A DNA stretch of 64,000 nucleotides from Pseudidiomarina aestuarii (GTDB lineage: Bacteria; Pseudomonadota; Gammaproteobacteria; Enterobacterales; Alteromonadaceae). Each line of letters begins with the position of its first letter. The first letter of the stretch is position 1. Shown piece after piece: positions 50,710 to 59,874 of the stretch. The translations under genes were made by a program, and so were the position numbers. The stretch spans positions 47,158-111,157 of the forward strand of contig PYVG01000001.1 of assembly GCA_003030745.1 (NCBI GenBank), in the 5' to 3' direction. A model generated the notes under the pieces. It was not told the origin of the DNA. It saw nothing but the letters and a program-made list of their open reading frames with translations, and did not search any database.

Positions 50710-51430
50710 GGAATCGTCTCCCTAGCCGTCTCAATTGCAGGAGCAACAAAGATACCCCCGTAAGGATAAAGACTAAGCTGAGAAGCATAAACACTTGAGC
50801 CCACCACGTCGAAATATCAGCACGCTCATCGTAGTCCATGATGTGGAGCATCCACATGAAATCAAAGAGGCGCCAGAAGTCATGCCGCGTGCTTATCAAT
50901 GCCCCCGAAGCGGCATCAATATAGAGTGTTGTGTTCAAGAGATCTGAGTAAGTCACCTGCCATAGCGGTAACTCAGCAAAGCTCACCTCCTGAGGTAACT
51001 GCTCGGTAAGTAGTTGAACCGCTGGTGCCTCATCAATACCACTTGCTGACGTTCGATAATCGTTCGCCAATGCAGTTATGTCAGTTGGTTGCAACACGAG
51101 TGATTCCAGTGAGAACGCATCGAGTAAGAGCGTAGTGTTGAGTCCATCTACTTGGTAAACCCACTGCTCGGTCGGAAGTCGTCGCAGCGTTATTGCGGTT
51201 ATATCGGTATATTGCGCCAGCACTTGTGCGGATGAGGCGATGGTCTCCGGCGCTTGCTCTAGCAATAGCTGTTGTTGCCCTTTGGCATTGGTGTGACTGG
51301 CGCCACGAATGTAGTCGAGTTCCAGCCATACCATGTAAGCACCACTGATGCTCCATAGCAGGAGTTGAATGCCTACCAGCCAAGCTAAACGGCGATGCCA
51401 AACACGCCAACGAATACGAGTACGCTTCAT
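50702..51430 (-). CDS. PepSY-TM-like membrane protein, first of a tandem pair
   Basis: 242 residues. N-terminal helix (about 13-33, LAWLVGIQLLLWSISGAYMVW), periplasmic region with LYIDAASGALISTRHDFWRLFDFMWMLHIMDY, and C-terminal helix (about 212-232, FMLLSLVFILTGVSLLLL). The DAxSGxL...R and HxxDY motifs are typical of PepSY-associated TM proteins. It overlaps the following paralogue by 8 bases and the preceding glycosyltransferase gene by 4, so the genes are translationally coupled. Function unknown; the pair probably arose by duplication. Confidence 0.82.
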   Translation of the reverse strand: MKRTRIRWRVWHRRLAWLVGIQLLLWSISGAYMVWLELDYIRGASHTNAKGQQQLLLEQAPETIASSAQVLAQYTDITAITLRRLPTEQWVYQVDGLNTTLLLDAFSLESLVLQPTDITALANDYRTSASGIDEAPAVQLLTEQLPQEVSFAELPLWQVTYSDLLNTTLYIDAASGALISTRHDFWRLFDFMWMLHIMDYDERADISTWWAQVFMLLSLVFILTGVSLLLLQLRRLGRRFHA

Positions 51431-52473
51431 TTGAAAATCAATTTCTTCTGCAGCTTATAACTGAGCAGGAAGACCATAAACTCAGATAAGGGCTTACCAA
51501 CAAATGGGGTCAAACCAAGCCATAATAAGCTCTTGGTAAACGCATAGTTGAGCAAAACTAACACGACGGCCAGAGCTGTATACTTAGCCGCATCCCACCT
51601 TAGTTGCCCACCGCGCTGAAAGACCCATTGGCGATTCGCGGTAAAATTAAAGATGCCGGAAAACAAACGAGCGCCGGCTATCGCCGCCAAGATTTCACCA
51701 GTAAACGCGTAGATCACTGCAAACACGCCGTAATCGATGACCGCCGAGATGATACTGACCCCAGAAAACTTGATGAATTTACGATAGATCATCATAGAGT
51801 CAATCAGTGGTCGAAAATGGCTGACTTCGTTGTTGTTCTCGTACACAGTCTCGATAGGAATCGAATCAATCGGAAACTGCATCCGCTTGGTAAACATCAG
51901 CATATCGAGCTCGAACTCGTAATGATCGCTGTCGGACTCTAGTAACGCAGGAAGCACAGCAAAAGGTATTCCACGCAGACCCGTTTGGGTGTCTTCAACA
52001 TCCACCCCCAAACCAAGACGAAACATAAATCGCGAAAAACGATTCCCTATTCGAGACCGTAGTGGGACATCATTGCCATCGAAACAGCGACCACCTAACC
52101 ATAACGTATCTGGTTGTTGAACCAGTTGTTGCGCTACTCGCGCGATATCGTGTGGGCGATGCTGGCCGTCAGCATCGGCGGTGACTGCCCCCACAGCAGT
52201 AATCGATTGTCCGAGTAGCCACTTCATTGCGGTCTTTAACGCAGCGCCTTTGCCACTGTTCTGCTCATGTTCGAGCAGAGTCACAGCATCATACTTAGCG
52301 ACCTCTTGAAAAACGCTAACTTCCGTGGAGCCGTTATTAACAACCACGAGGTGCTGAAAGGTGTCTCGATATTGTCCGAGTAACTCGGCGATTAAATCGA
52401 CCAAACGTTGATCAGGATCGAGTGCAGGAATAATAATCACAGGCAGCATTTGATGAGCTGAGTTGTTTTGCAT
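51427..52473 (-). CDS. Glycosyltransferase family 2 - GtrA fusion
   Basis: 348 residues. GT2 domain (about 8-220): VIIIPALDPDQRLVDLI, VVVNNGSTE, the DxD-bearing TADADGQHRP, and TGLRGIPFAVLP. Then a GtrA-like four-helix domain (about 225-345) with KFIKFSGVSIISAVIDYGVF and FNFTANRQWVFQ. In other bacteria a separate GtrB puts a sugar on polyprenyl phosphate and GtrA flips it outward; here both are one chain. It should load a lipid-linked sugar for an unknown acceptor. No acceptor-specific GtrC-like enzyme lies nearby. Starts 6 bases after the DUF3667 gene. Confidence 0.88.
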   Translation of the reverse strand: MQNNSAHQMLPVIIIPALDPDQRLVDLIAELLGQYRDTFQHLVVVNNGSTEVSVFQEVAKYDAVTLLEHEQNSGKGAALKTAMKWLLGQSITAVGAVTADADGQHRPHDIARVAQQLVQQPDTLWLGGRCFDGNDVPLRSRIGNRFSRFMFRLGLGVDVEDTQTGLRGIPFAVLPALLESDSDHYEFELDMLMFTKRMQFPIDSIPIETVYENNNEVSHFRPLIDSMMIYRKFIKFSGVSIISAVIDYGVFAVIYAFTGEILAAIAGARLFSGIFNFTANRQWVFQRGGQLRWDAAKYTALAVVLVLLNYAFTKSLLWLGLTPFVGKPLSEFMVFLLSYKLQKKLIFK

Positions 52474-52479
52474 AAATAA

Positions 52480-53385
52480 TTAGGCCGTTAAAATGCCGTA
52501 GATAACAAGCGCGATAAACGCACCGAACAGCAAGACGATATAAGCGAGCGCACACACCATAAACTTGAATAGCGTCTTCCACCAACTTTGCTGATAAAAC
52601 AGCTTTTGAGTAATCAGCATGTAGGTCGCCATCCAGATCAGAATGGATGTTTCTAGCCAATCGGCAATTTCCACGAACTGCGGATTCCCAGTTAGTGCAG
52701 TGAGTGAGCTCATACTGACTGACAGCAACGTAAGCCCAGTAATCGACATCAGCAAAAATGCGTGGGTATGCAACGCTACTGCGAGATGTTCTAAATAATA
52801 GTGTCGATTGAAAATGTAGATTAGCTTCAAGAACAACGCCCAAAATGGCAGCATCAATAGCATCATCTGTGGTGCCAACGAGACTAAGCGTTGCACCAAT
52901 ATCTTGGGATTATCAGCAAGGTATTGCAATTTAGTGTTGATCTCAGCTTCTTCTGCTTCAGAAAGCCAGCCGATTTCAATTTTCGGACTCAGCTTCTTCG
53001 CGGGTTCGCCTTCAACAGCAACAGGTTCTGAGCCAGTAAATGCAGACGAATTTATAGTGTCAAAATCAATAAAGGAAGTGAGAATTAAAAAGGAAATCAA
53101 CGAAATGAAAAAGTAGAGTCGCAGTGGTGGTACGTATGATGCGTGTCGACCACGAACAAATTCCAAGGAAAGAAAGCCGGGGCGAGCCATCAAACCAACG
53201 AGAGTACGATAAAACCGAGAATCCCAATGACCTATTTCGCCAAATAAATCGCCGACCGCAGCAAACATACTACGGACGTATTGCTTGTCTTGTTGACCAC
53301 ACTGATGACAGTACTCACCAATGAGCTCACTGTCACAATTTTTGCAGAAATGTAACGGTGCTGGCAGTTGCGCGCTGGGATCCAT
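52480..53385 (-). CDS. DUF3667 membrane protein with zinc ribbon
   Basis: 301 residues. N-terminal zinc ribbon CKNCDSELIGEYCHQCGQ (about 14-31), then a helical region (GDLFGEIGHWDSRFYRTLVGLMARPG) and about five membrane helices, the first near 90-108 (LRLYFFISLISFLILTSF). The DSR..RTL..L..PG block followed by YVPPLRLYFF is the DUF3667 signature. Function of the family is unknown. It heads a four-gene leftward operon with the GT2-GtrA fusion and two PepSY proteins. Confidence 0.85.
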   Translation of the reverse strand: MDPSAQLPAPLHFCKNCDSELIGEYCHQCGQQDKQYVRSMFAAVGDLFGEIGHWDSRFYRTLVGLMARPGFLSLEFVRGRHASYVPPLRLYFFISLISFLILTSFIDFDTINSSAFTGSEPVAVEGEPAKKLSPKIEIGWLSEAEEAEINTKLQYLADNPKILVQRLVSLAPQMMLLMLPFWALFLKLIYIFNRHYYLEHLAVALHTHAFLLMSITGLTLLSVSMSSLTALTGNPQFVEIADWLETSILIWMATYMLITQKLFYQQSWWKTLFKFMVCALAYIVLLFGAFIALVIYGILTA

Positions 53386-53452
53386 TAGCGTCTCTTATTC
53401 TTATTCTACTGCTTGCAGTGTAGCTGATTAGAAATAAAAAAGCCTGCATAAA

Positions 53453-53478
53453 AAAAAGAGCCTATGAAGGCTCTTTTT
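53453..53478. terminator. Bidirectional-looking terminator after the small charged periplasmic gene
   Basis: An 11-bp stem (53453-53463 with 53468-53478), loop ATGA, A-run on one side and T-run on the other. On the minus strand it lies 27 bases after the stop of the gene at 53505-53810 and separates it from the DUF3667 operon, whose promoter must lie in 53386-53452. Confidence 0.88.
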
Positions 53479-53504
53479 CAAGGGAAGAAGAATAAGGCGA
53501 GTGC

Positions 53505-53810
53505 TTAGTAATCGCCATTATCGCCGTCTTTCTTGGCGTCTTTGTCTTTCTTTTTTGCTGCATCTTTTTCAGCTTGAAGTTTGTCACGCTGAGCTTCACG
53601 CTCTTTACGCAACGCTTCCTTTTCGGATTTCATTTGCTCGCGCAAAGCGTCACGCTCAGATTTTGCTTGTTCAGCTTTTGCTTTCACCTGCTCAGCAGTT
53701 TCTTGACCTTTGTCATTCTGCTTCGGGTCTTCGCTGCTTTGTGGTGCTGCAAACGCCATGGTTGACCAAGCTAAAGTAGATGCTGCAAGTAATAAAGTAA
53801 TTTTCTTCAT
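53505..53810 (-). CDS. Small exported coiled-coil protein, highly charged
   Basis: 101 residues from the ATG at 53810, which has AAGGAG 8 bases upstream; an in-frame start at 53867 would bury the signal peptide. Signal peptide about 1-21 (STMAFA). The mature part is almost wholly Glu, Lys, Asp, Arg, Gln and Ala with heptad-like pattern (AEQAKSERDALREQMKSEKE), ending in KKDKDAKKDGDNGDY. It should be a single long periplasmic helix or coiled coil. No family recognised; composition alone will draw false matches. Ends at its own terminator. Confidence 0.75.
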   Translation of the reverse strand: MKKITLLLAASTLAWSTMAFAAPQSSEDPKQNDKGQETAEQVKAKAEQAKSERDALREQMKSEKEALRKEREAQRDKLQAEKDAAKKKDKDAKKDGDNGDY

Positions 53811-53973
53811 GAGAGTGACTCCTTGTTTACTGTTTAGGGAACAGCGCAGAATTTCTGCCTTGTCCATACTGCCTCGATGTCATTAAGTGCCACTTTCTCG
53901 GTTTCGTCTAGCTATTCGGCATTACTTTTGCTAATTCTTAACATCTGGGGTCTAGTTTAGCACTTTCCTTACT

Positions 53974-54477
53974 TTATCCGTGAAGTTCGGGCCCTGAGTG
54001 GGCTTTTTCAAGTGCTATCAGCCATTCTTTCTTGTCTAAACCGCCACCGTATCCAGTGAGTGAGCCATTGCTGCCGACAACTCGGTGGCACGGAATGACA
54101 ATACTGATTGGATTTCGATTGTTGGCCATACCAACGGCACGCACCCCTTTCGGGTTATCAACTGCATGTGCGACATCCTTATAACTTGCCAGTTGGCCGT
54201 AGGGAATCGCTTGTAGTTGACTCCAGACCGATTGCTGAAAAGCAGTTCCTTCAGCAGCTAAAGGCAAGTCAAAATGTTGCCGCTCTCCGGCAAAATACTC
54301 TTTGAGTTGTTCTAACGCTCGGTCAACCACTGCACATGAAGTACTTGAATTGACGGGTTCTTCAGTAAAGTAAACCTCGGTCACCGCGTTGCCATCGCTG
54401 CCCACATAGACTAGGCCTAGCGGAGTCATCACCGTGCCACAGTGGGGTGAAGTCATTTTTTTCATTGGTACGTTCAT
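53974..54477 (-). CDS. ogt: Methylated-DNA--protein-cysteine methyltransferase
   Basis: 167 residues. Active-site IPCHRVVGSNGSLTGYGGG, Asn-hinge and DNA-binding AVGMANNRNPISIVIPC, and YGQLASYKDVA. It takes methyl groups from O6-methylguanine onto its Cys in a single-turnover reaction. The length suits Ogt rather than the two-domain Ada. Start is uncertain: the ATG at 54477 abuts AAAGAGG with no spacing, while the ATG at 54465 is 12 bases from it. Confidence 0.93.
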   Translation of the reverse strand: MNVPMKKMTSPHCGTVMTPLGLVYVGSDGNAVTEVYFTEEPVNSSTSCAVVDRALEQLKEYFAGERQHFDLPLAAEGTAFQQSVWSQLQAIPYGQLASYKDVAHAVDNPKGVRAVGMANNRNPISIVIPCHRVVGSNGSLTGYGGGLDKKEWLIALEKAHSGPELHG

Positions 54478-54571
54478 CCTCTTTCTGATCGGATAAAATT
54501 CGTTAGTTAGGGTTCTAGCATAATCGAAATAAGCTGTGCTAGTGTCGATTAACTTTAGTTAAGGATAGCTC

Positions 54572-55810
54572 ATGAAAAGCTCTAATTCTGCTCGCTTTCG
54601 ACCACAGTTAGGCCCTGCTGCACTGGTAGCCGCCGCATTTATTGGCCCAGGCACGGTAGTGACTGCATCTTTGGCTGGAGCAAATTACGGCTATGCACTC
54701 CTTTGGGCCTTGGTATTTTCCGTTATTGCGACCATCATTTTGCAAGAAATGGCCGCGCGACTTGGTGTCGTAACGCAGCAGGGGCTGGGTGAGAACATTC
54801 GTGCAGCAATCTCCAACCCACTGGTTCGTTGGTTCGTGGTTGCTTTGGTCCTCAGTGCCGTGGTGATTGGCAATAGCGTGTATCAGGGCGGTAATCTCAC
54901 CGGAGCCAGTCTCGGTATTGCCGGGCTGGGCGAAAGTGGTTGGTTCCCTGTCTTGCCGGCTCAATTAGTGCCGTTAATACTTGGGGTGCTGGCGGCTACG
55001 CTGCTATGGCTTGGGAGTTATAAGGTACTCGAGCGAGTGTTGATCGCATTAGTGGTAACCATGAGCATTGCATTTGTGGTGACCTTTGTATTGACTGACC
55101 CGGATTGGAGTGCGTTGTTCAGTGGGTTACTGATTCCAAGTATTCCTGCCGGTGGATTGCTGACGGTGATAGCGCTCATTGGTACTACGGTGGTGCCGTA
55201 TAATTTGTTTTTACACTCGTCTACTGCGGCACAAAAATGGCAGTCACCTGAACAACTTGGCGAAGTTAAACGCGACCTTTACGTGTCCATACCGCTCGGC
55301 GGTTTTATCTCAATTGCGATAGTTGCCACCGCGGCATCTGCATTCTTTGGAACTGCGGCCACTATTGAAGGAGCCGCCGATCTAGCTGTGGGTTTGCAAC
55401 CATTATTTGGTGATGCCGCAACAGCGTTTATGGCTATTGGACTTTTTGCCGCTGGGCTGTCTTCGGCACTAACTGCGCCGTTGGCATCTGCATATGCGCT
55501 AAGCGGCGTTCTCGGCTACGAGCGCAATTTAAAAGGGGTGCCGTTTCGACTCACCTGGTTGGCCATTCTTGCCATCGGAGTAGGTATTGCATCAATGGGT
55601 ATTCGCCCGGTCAGTGTGATCTGGTTTGCACAAGTCGCGAACGGTTTATTGTTACCCTTGATGGCAGGCTTCTTACTCTGGGTATGCAATCGTGATGTAC
55701 TGGGTGAGTGGCGCAACAACTGGCGACAAAATACATTGGGCATGATTGTGTTGCTAGTTGCGTGTGGTCTCGGCGGGCGGAGTTTGGCAAGTGCGTTTGG
55801 ATGGCTGTAG
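54572..55810 (+). CDS. Nramp-superfamily transporter with altered metal site
   Basis: 412 residues, about eleven hydrophobic segments in the LeuT-type inverted repeat. Nramp landmarks are recognisable: GPAALVAAAFIGPGTVVTASLAGANYGYALLW in helix 1, LQEMAARLGVVTQQGL, and TTVVPYNLFLHSSTAAQKW in helix 6. The ligands of true MntH are replaced: DPGN is GPGT, and MPHN is VPYN. A member that binds Mn2+ or Fe2+ in the usual way is therefore unlikely. Such GPGT variants form their own group of unknown substrate. Ends one base before a convergent gene. Confidence 0.85.
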   Translation: MKSSNSARFRPQLGPAALVAAAFIGPGTVVTASLAGANYGYALLWALVFSVIATIILQEMAARLGVVTQQGLGENIRAAISNPLVRWFVVALVLSAVVIGNSVYQGGNLTGASLGIAGLGESGWFPVLPAQLVPLILGVLAATLLWLGSYKVLERVLIALVVTMSIAFVVTFVLTDPDWSALFSGLLIPSIPAGGLLTVIALIGTTVVPYNLFLHSSTAAQKWQSPEQLGEVKRDLYVSIPLGGFISIAIVATAASAFFGTAATIEGAADLAVGLQPLFGDAATAFMAIGLFAAGLSSALTAPLASAYALSGVLGYERNLKGVPFRLTWLAILAIGVGIASMGIRPVSVIWFAQVANGLLLPLMAGFLLWVCNRDVLGEWRNNWRQNTLGMIVLLVACGLGGRSLASAFGWL

Positions 55811-55811
55811 G

Positions 55812-56795
55812 CTAGTCGCCAAATAACATTTCAACTTCAATACCAACTAGCCAACGTGGTCGACGTGACTCTTCAACGAACTCACGCGGCCAGTGCAAGC
55901 CAACCCAGCTTTCCACATAGATCCAATCACGCATAAAGCGACTCCGATGGAGCGCTCGTAGTCCGTAATCTTGCATGGGTACTGCATTGCGTGTTTCACC
56001 GTACCACCACACCTCACCACCGATAGCGCGCTCCGGATGGTACATAAAATAGAGTTTTTCTGAGGCGTGCCAACGAATACCCTCGGTCCGTTCAGCAAAG
56101 GTGCCGCGAATCCAAAACTTATTAAACCAACGTTCCCCGAAAGCTTGGTCATGCTCTATGGTTTGCGCAATACCAAAGCCGTCGCTATCACGCCAAAATC
56201 CGACCGACTGCAAATGGATTTCACTCGCATCGCTGAGAATGGTCTCAAAGCGGTACCGAGCACGCACATATGGGTCTAGGTCGATACCACCGCGGAAACC
56301 TGCGCCTATCGAAAAACTATGATGATCTTCAACATATGGGTCAAAGCCGAGTCCAACCATCCATTCCTCATCACTTTGATCACGTCGAATCACGGATGGA
56401 CGAGTAGTTTGGGTGTTGTTGATAATATCGTCGAAATCACCACGACCAATGAAGGCTGAAAATTGTCGTTCGGCATGAGGGAATACAACGCTGGCGCGAA
56501 AACTAGAATCTATTTTGAAGCCGTCATACTCGTCCCATTCTGGGCGTATCGAAAGACTTCCGTAAGCGGTGTCGTAGTCTGCTGGATTGACTTCGTCTGC
56601 AAAAAACGAGTCGAGCCATGCCGCAGTGGCGCTGACCGAGCTCTTTATACCGTCACGCAGATCATCGATCATTTCCGGTGGTGGATTCTCGGGCTGTTGC
56701 GGATTCGCTTCAGAGGTCTGAGCATAGGCAGCCGAGAGCATCGCAGCGTAGATTAGCGCACCGATCCAATACCTCGAGAACTGCAGTTGACTCAT
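55812..56795 (-). CDS. Predicted outer-membrane beta-barrel protein of unknown function
   Basis: 327 residues from the ATG at 56795, with GGAGGTAGGC just before it; an in-frame ATG at 56828 is upstream of that site. Signal peptide about 1-26 (AAYAQT). A Pro-rich linker (NPQQPENPPPE), a short helix, then alternating beta-strand-like segments with many aromatic residues, e.g. FSIGAGFRGGIDLDPYVRARYRFET and WLVGIEVEMLFGD at the end. The pattern fits a small barrel in the outer membrane. No family could be named. Confidence 0.75.
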   Translation of the reverse strand: MSQLQFSRYWIGALIYAAMLSAAYAQTSEANPQQPENPPPEMIDDLRDGIKSSVSATAAWLDSFFADEVNPADYDTAYGSLSIRPEWDEYDGFKIDSSFRASVVFPHAERQFSAFIGRGDFDDIINNTQTTRPSVIRRDQSDEEWMVGLGFDPYVEDHHSFSIGAGFRGGIDLDPYVRARYRFETILSDASEIHLQSVGFWRDSDGFGIAQTIEHDQAFGERWFNKFWIRGTFAERTEGIRWHASEKLYFMYHPERAIGGEVWWYGETRNAVPMQDYGLRALHRSRFMRDWIYVESWVGLHWPREFVEESRRPRWLVGIEVEMLFGD

Positions 56796-56863
56796 GCCTA
56801 CCTCCAACTTTCCATGTCTATTCAACATACTAGGAAAGTTGAAGGCTGACTAGTTGGAATCGA

Positions 56864-58543
56864 TTAAATGCTGACCCGTTTATAGTTTCGATACGCAGGT
56901 TGCCAGAACTGGCTATCGATGCGTTGGCGAAGGGTGTCGTCACTAATTTCGAGTGCTAAATCTTGCTTTTGTGCCACCTTTGCTACCGCGAAAGCAATTT
57001 GTTTACTGAGCTCAGCAATAGACGTGATGGCTGGAAGTAAATGCTCACTTTCCCCGGTTACTTTCGGCGATGCCTCGGCAAGTGTTGAGCTTGCGGCAAT
57101 TAACATGGCATCACTAATGGAGCGAGCTTTGACTGCTAGCACGCCCAGTCCGATACCTGGGAAAATATAGCTATTGTTGCACTGCGCAATCGGAAACTCC
57201 TGACCTTGGAACTTAACCGGGTCAAAGGGACTACCGGTGGCAACGATGGCTTGTCCATCGGTCCACTCAATAATGTGCGCAGGGTGCGCTTCAATTTGTC
57301 GTGACGGATTCGACAATGGGAAGATAATCGGTGCCGACGTGTATTGATGCATGGCACGAACCACTTGCTCGGTGAATAAGCCTGGCTGCCCAGAAACACC
57401 GATAAGAATAGTCGGTTGAGCGCAGTGCATGACGTCTAATAGCGATGGATAGTCGCCGCTGTGTTCCCAAGTTTCCAATGCTGAGCGCGGCTGTGCCAGC
57501 GCGGCTTGAAAGTCTCTGAGACCTTCCATCCCCTCTGTCAATAGTCCGAAGCGGTCGACCATGAAGACTTGCTGGCGCGCTTGCTCGTCGGATATTCCTT
57601 CAGCAATCATTTGTTGGATAATTTGCTCAGCAATACCACATCCCGCAGAACCTGCGCCAACAAAGACGACCTTTTGCTGGCTCAGTTGCACGCCCTTGAC
57701 CTTACAAGCGGCCAGCAAAGTGCCGACCGTAACTGCGGCGGTGCCTTGAATGTCGTCGTTGAAACAACAGAAGTTATCGCGATATTTACGTAAAATTGGC
57801 ATTGCATTCGGTTGTGCAAAATCTTCAAACTGAATCATGGCCTCAGGCCAGCGCCGCCGCACTGCATGCATGAACTTCTCAATAAACTCATCATACTCGG
57901 CTTGCCCAATACGCTTGTGCCGCGAGCCCATATACATAGGGTCATTCAAGAGTTTTTCGTTATTGGTGCCCACGTCTAAACAAACCGGCAAAGTGTAGGC
58001 AGGGCTGATGCCACCACAAGCGGTATACAAACTTAATTTACCAATGGGAATGCCCATTCCGCCGATACCCTGATCACCGAGGCCTAAAATTCGCTCGCCA
58101 TCGGTTACCACAATGACTTTCACTTTGCGCTTGGTCGCATTACGCAAGATGTCATCGAGTTGGTCACGCTCTTCATAAGAGACGAACAGTCCGCGAGAAC
58201 TGCGATAGATATCGGAAAACTGCTCACAGGCATCACCCACCGTCGGGGTGTAAATGATTGGCATCATTTCTTCGAGATGATTCTGCAATAAGCGGTAAAA
58301 CAAAGTTTCATTGTTGTCTTGAATAGCACGCAGATAAATATGTTTATTCAGCGCAGTATCAAAGCTGGAATATTGCAGGTAGCAGCGTTTGACTTGTTCT
58401 TCAATCGTCTCATAGCGCGGTGGCAATAAACCCGTTAGATTAAAGGCTGCACGTTCTTCGCGAGTAAAAGCACTACCTTTGTTCAATAAAGGTGTTTCTA
58501 ACAGATTGGGGCCTGCATAAGGAATATACAGCGGATTCTTCAT
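56864..58543 (-). CDS. maeA: NAD-dependent malic enzyme
   Basis: 559 residues (E. coli MaeA 565). It oxidises malate to pyruvate and CO2. Blocks: [38 protein letters not shown], catalytic region [29 protein letters not shown], metal-site FEDFAQPNA and [12 protein letters not shown], and the dinucleotide loop [15 protein letters not shown]. The large-subunit layout without a phosphotransacetylase domain separates it from MaeB. Divergent from the OsmC gene, with an 8-bp GGGCGCCC palindrome (58573-58580) in the gap. Confidence 0.96.
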   Translation of the reverse strand: MKNPLYIPYAGPNLLETPLLNKGSAFTREERAAFNLTGLLPPRYETIEEQVKRCYLQYSSFDTALNKHIYLRAIQDNNETLFYRLLQNHLEEMMPIIYTPTVGDACEQFSDIYRSSRGLFVSYEERDQLDDILRNATKRKVKVIVVTDGERILGLGDQGIGGMGIPIGKLSLYTACGGISPAYTLPVCLDVGTNNEKLLNDPMYMGSRHKRIGQAEYDEFIEKFMHAVRRRWPEAMIQFEDFAQPNAMPILRKYRDNFCCFNDDIQGTAAVTVGTLLAACKVKGVQLSQQKVVFVGAGSAGCGIAEQIIQQMIAEGISDEQARQQVFMVDRFGLLTEGMEGLRDFQAALAQPRSALETWEHSGDYPSLLDVMHCAQPTILIGVSGQPGLFTEQVVRAMHQYTSAPIIFPLSNPSRQIEAHPAHIIEWTDGQAIVATGSPFDPVKFQGQEFPIAQCNNSYIFPGIGLGVLAVKARSISDAMLIAASSTLAEASPKVTGESEHLLPAITSIAELSKQIAFAVAKVAQKQDLALEISDDTLRQRIDSQFWQPAYRNYKRVSI

Positions 58544-58607
58544 GAATCATTCTCCTCGCGCTATAGTCAATAGGGCGCCCATTATGCCAAAAAATAAGGA
58601 CTAAAAC

Positions 58608-59060
58608 ATGAGTAATCAGGCCAGTGTCGTCAATCTCACGTTGGTTGAAGGCTATAAATTTGAAGTCGATTTTGGTGATTTTGGAACCATCACAACTGAT
58701 GAACCGGAGCCGCTTGGAAGTGGTTCGGGTCCCAGTCCGAGTCAATTGCTTGCCGCAGCAGTGGCGAATTGTATGGCGGCGAGCTTAATGTTTGCGGTCC
58801 GCAAATATAAGGGCGACCCCGGTCAAATGAGTGCGCAAGTGACCGCCACCACCGAGCGTGTTGATGGACGTTTGCGGGTAACGCACTTAGATGTCGACCT
58901 ACGCTTGGGTAATCCCGCTGTCGAATTGCCGCAACTAGACAAGATCTTGGCGCAATTTGAGGACTTTTGTGTGGTGACTCAAAGTGTCAGGCAGGGCATT
59001 GAAGTGACAGCGAAAGTGCATGACAGCACTGGCATGGGTGTTCGTTCAAGCACCAAATAA
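58608..59060 (+). CDS. OsmC family protein
   Basis: 150 residues. The two family cysteines are in AVANCMAASLMFAVRKYKG and FEDFCVVTQSVRQGI. Members reduce organic hydroperoxides or act as thiol-based stress proteins; this one is closer to the YhfA-like group than to Ohr, by the GSGSGPSPSQLLAAAVANC lead-in. Probably cytoplasmic. The last 15 bases overlap a convergent oxygenase gene. Confidence 0.88.
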   Translation: MSNQASVVNLTLVEGYKFEVDFGDFGTITTDEPEPLGSGSGPSPSQLLAAAVANCMAASLMFAVRKYKGDPGQMSAQVTATTERVDGRLRVTHLDVDLRLGNPAVELPQLDKILAQFEDFCVVTQSVRQGIEVTAKVHDSTGMGVRSSTK

Positions 59061-59744
59061 CTGCTGGCCCGAGTTCATTAATATCCAACTCGTCAGAATA
59101 TACTTATCGTTGGACTCTGGCACGGTGCCGCGATGAGTATGGGTGAAGTACCCCGGTGCAATGACCATGCGTCCAGCTTTGGGCTGAATGCTGCGGTTCT
59201 GATAATAGAAGTCCGTAGTCCCACCTTGTTCGACGTCATTTAAGTAGAACATAAACAGTAAGCTTCGATGTAGCGCTTCGACGCTATTTTTCTCTGGGTA
59301 CACTTCACAATGCCAGTAGTTGTAGTTGCCTTTGCCCTGCGGATACTTCTGCGCTTGAATGGGTCCCATGCGATACAAAAACTGCATGTACGCCTCTTCA
59401 TTGCCGGCTGCGATGTCGTCAAAGTTTTCATGCGTTAAAGCGGTTGGCTCGCCGGTTTGCGGATGTTTGATTTGCAGTGCTACGGGCGCAATGAGGGCAA
59501 AGCGGTACTTGGTAAAATATTCTACGGCATGTTTTCGAGTGGCCGCTTGAATGACCGCAAGGGCATCTTGATAATCGGGATGCTGATTAAGGTACAAGTC
59601 TTCACTGACTTTCTTGCTGGTATCTACACCACCACCTGTTCGACCTTTGGTAAGGTGCGGACTCGCATCAAAACGCTGAATGAAGTCGCGACAAAACTCA
59701 GCCGACAGCGCGTCATCATAAACTTCAATAAAATCGACAGCCAC
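59046..59744 (-). CDS. 2-oxoglutarate/Fe(II)-dependent oxygenase
   Basis: 232 residues of the prolyl-4-hydroxylase-like jelly roll. First metal pair YWHCEVYPE (His-x-Glu, not the common His-x-Asp), distal His in GYFTHTHRGTVPES, and a basic residue nearby for 2-oxoglutarate. QGGTTDFYYQNRSIQPKAGRMVIAPG is the typical strand pair between them. Substrate unknown. Convergent with the OsmC gene, so not in its operon. Confidence 0.85.
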   Translation of the reverse strand: MAVDFIEVYDDALSAEFCRDFIQRFDASPHLTKGRTGGGVDTSKKVSEDLYLNQHPDYQDALAVIQAATRKHAVEYFTKYRFALIAPVALQIKHPQTGEPTALTHENFDDIAAGNEEAYMQFLYRMGPIQAQKYPQGKGNYNYWHCEVYPEKNSVEALHRSLLFMFYLNDVEQGGTTDFYYQNRSIQPKAGRMVIAPGYFTHTHRGTVPESNDKYILTSWILMNSGQQLFGA

Positions 59745-59802
59745 AACAGATCCTGATTCGAAGATAGATAGCCATACACTAGCTGATGTCGCTGCAAAAA
59801 AG

Positions 59803-59832
59803 AAGGCGCGGATTCGTGAGAAGCCGCGCCTT
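59803..59832. terminator. Terminator-like hairpin between the oxygenase and the membrane regulator
   Basis: AAGGCGCGG (59803-59811) pairs with CCGCGCCTT (59824-59832), and TTC/GAA continue the stem past one mismatch. It is followed by TTAATTTT, and preceded by AAAAAAG on the other side. On the minus strand it is 115 bases after the regulator gene's stop and before the oxygenase gene's start. Confidence 0.75.
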
Positions 59833-59874
59833 TAATTTTGAATGTCTGTCTGTCATTTCAATTCAAAAAAAGTA

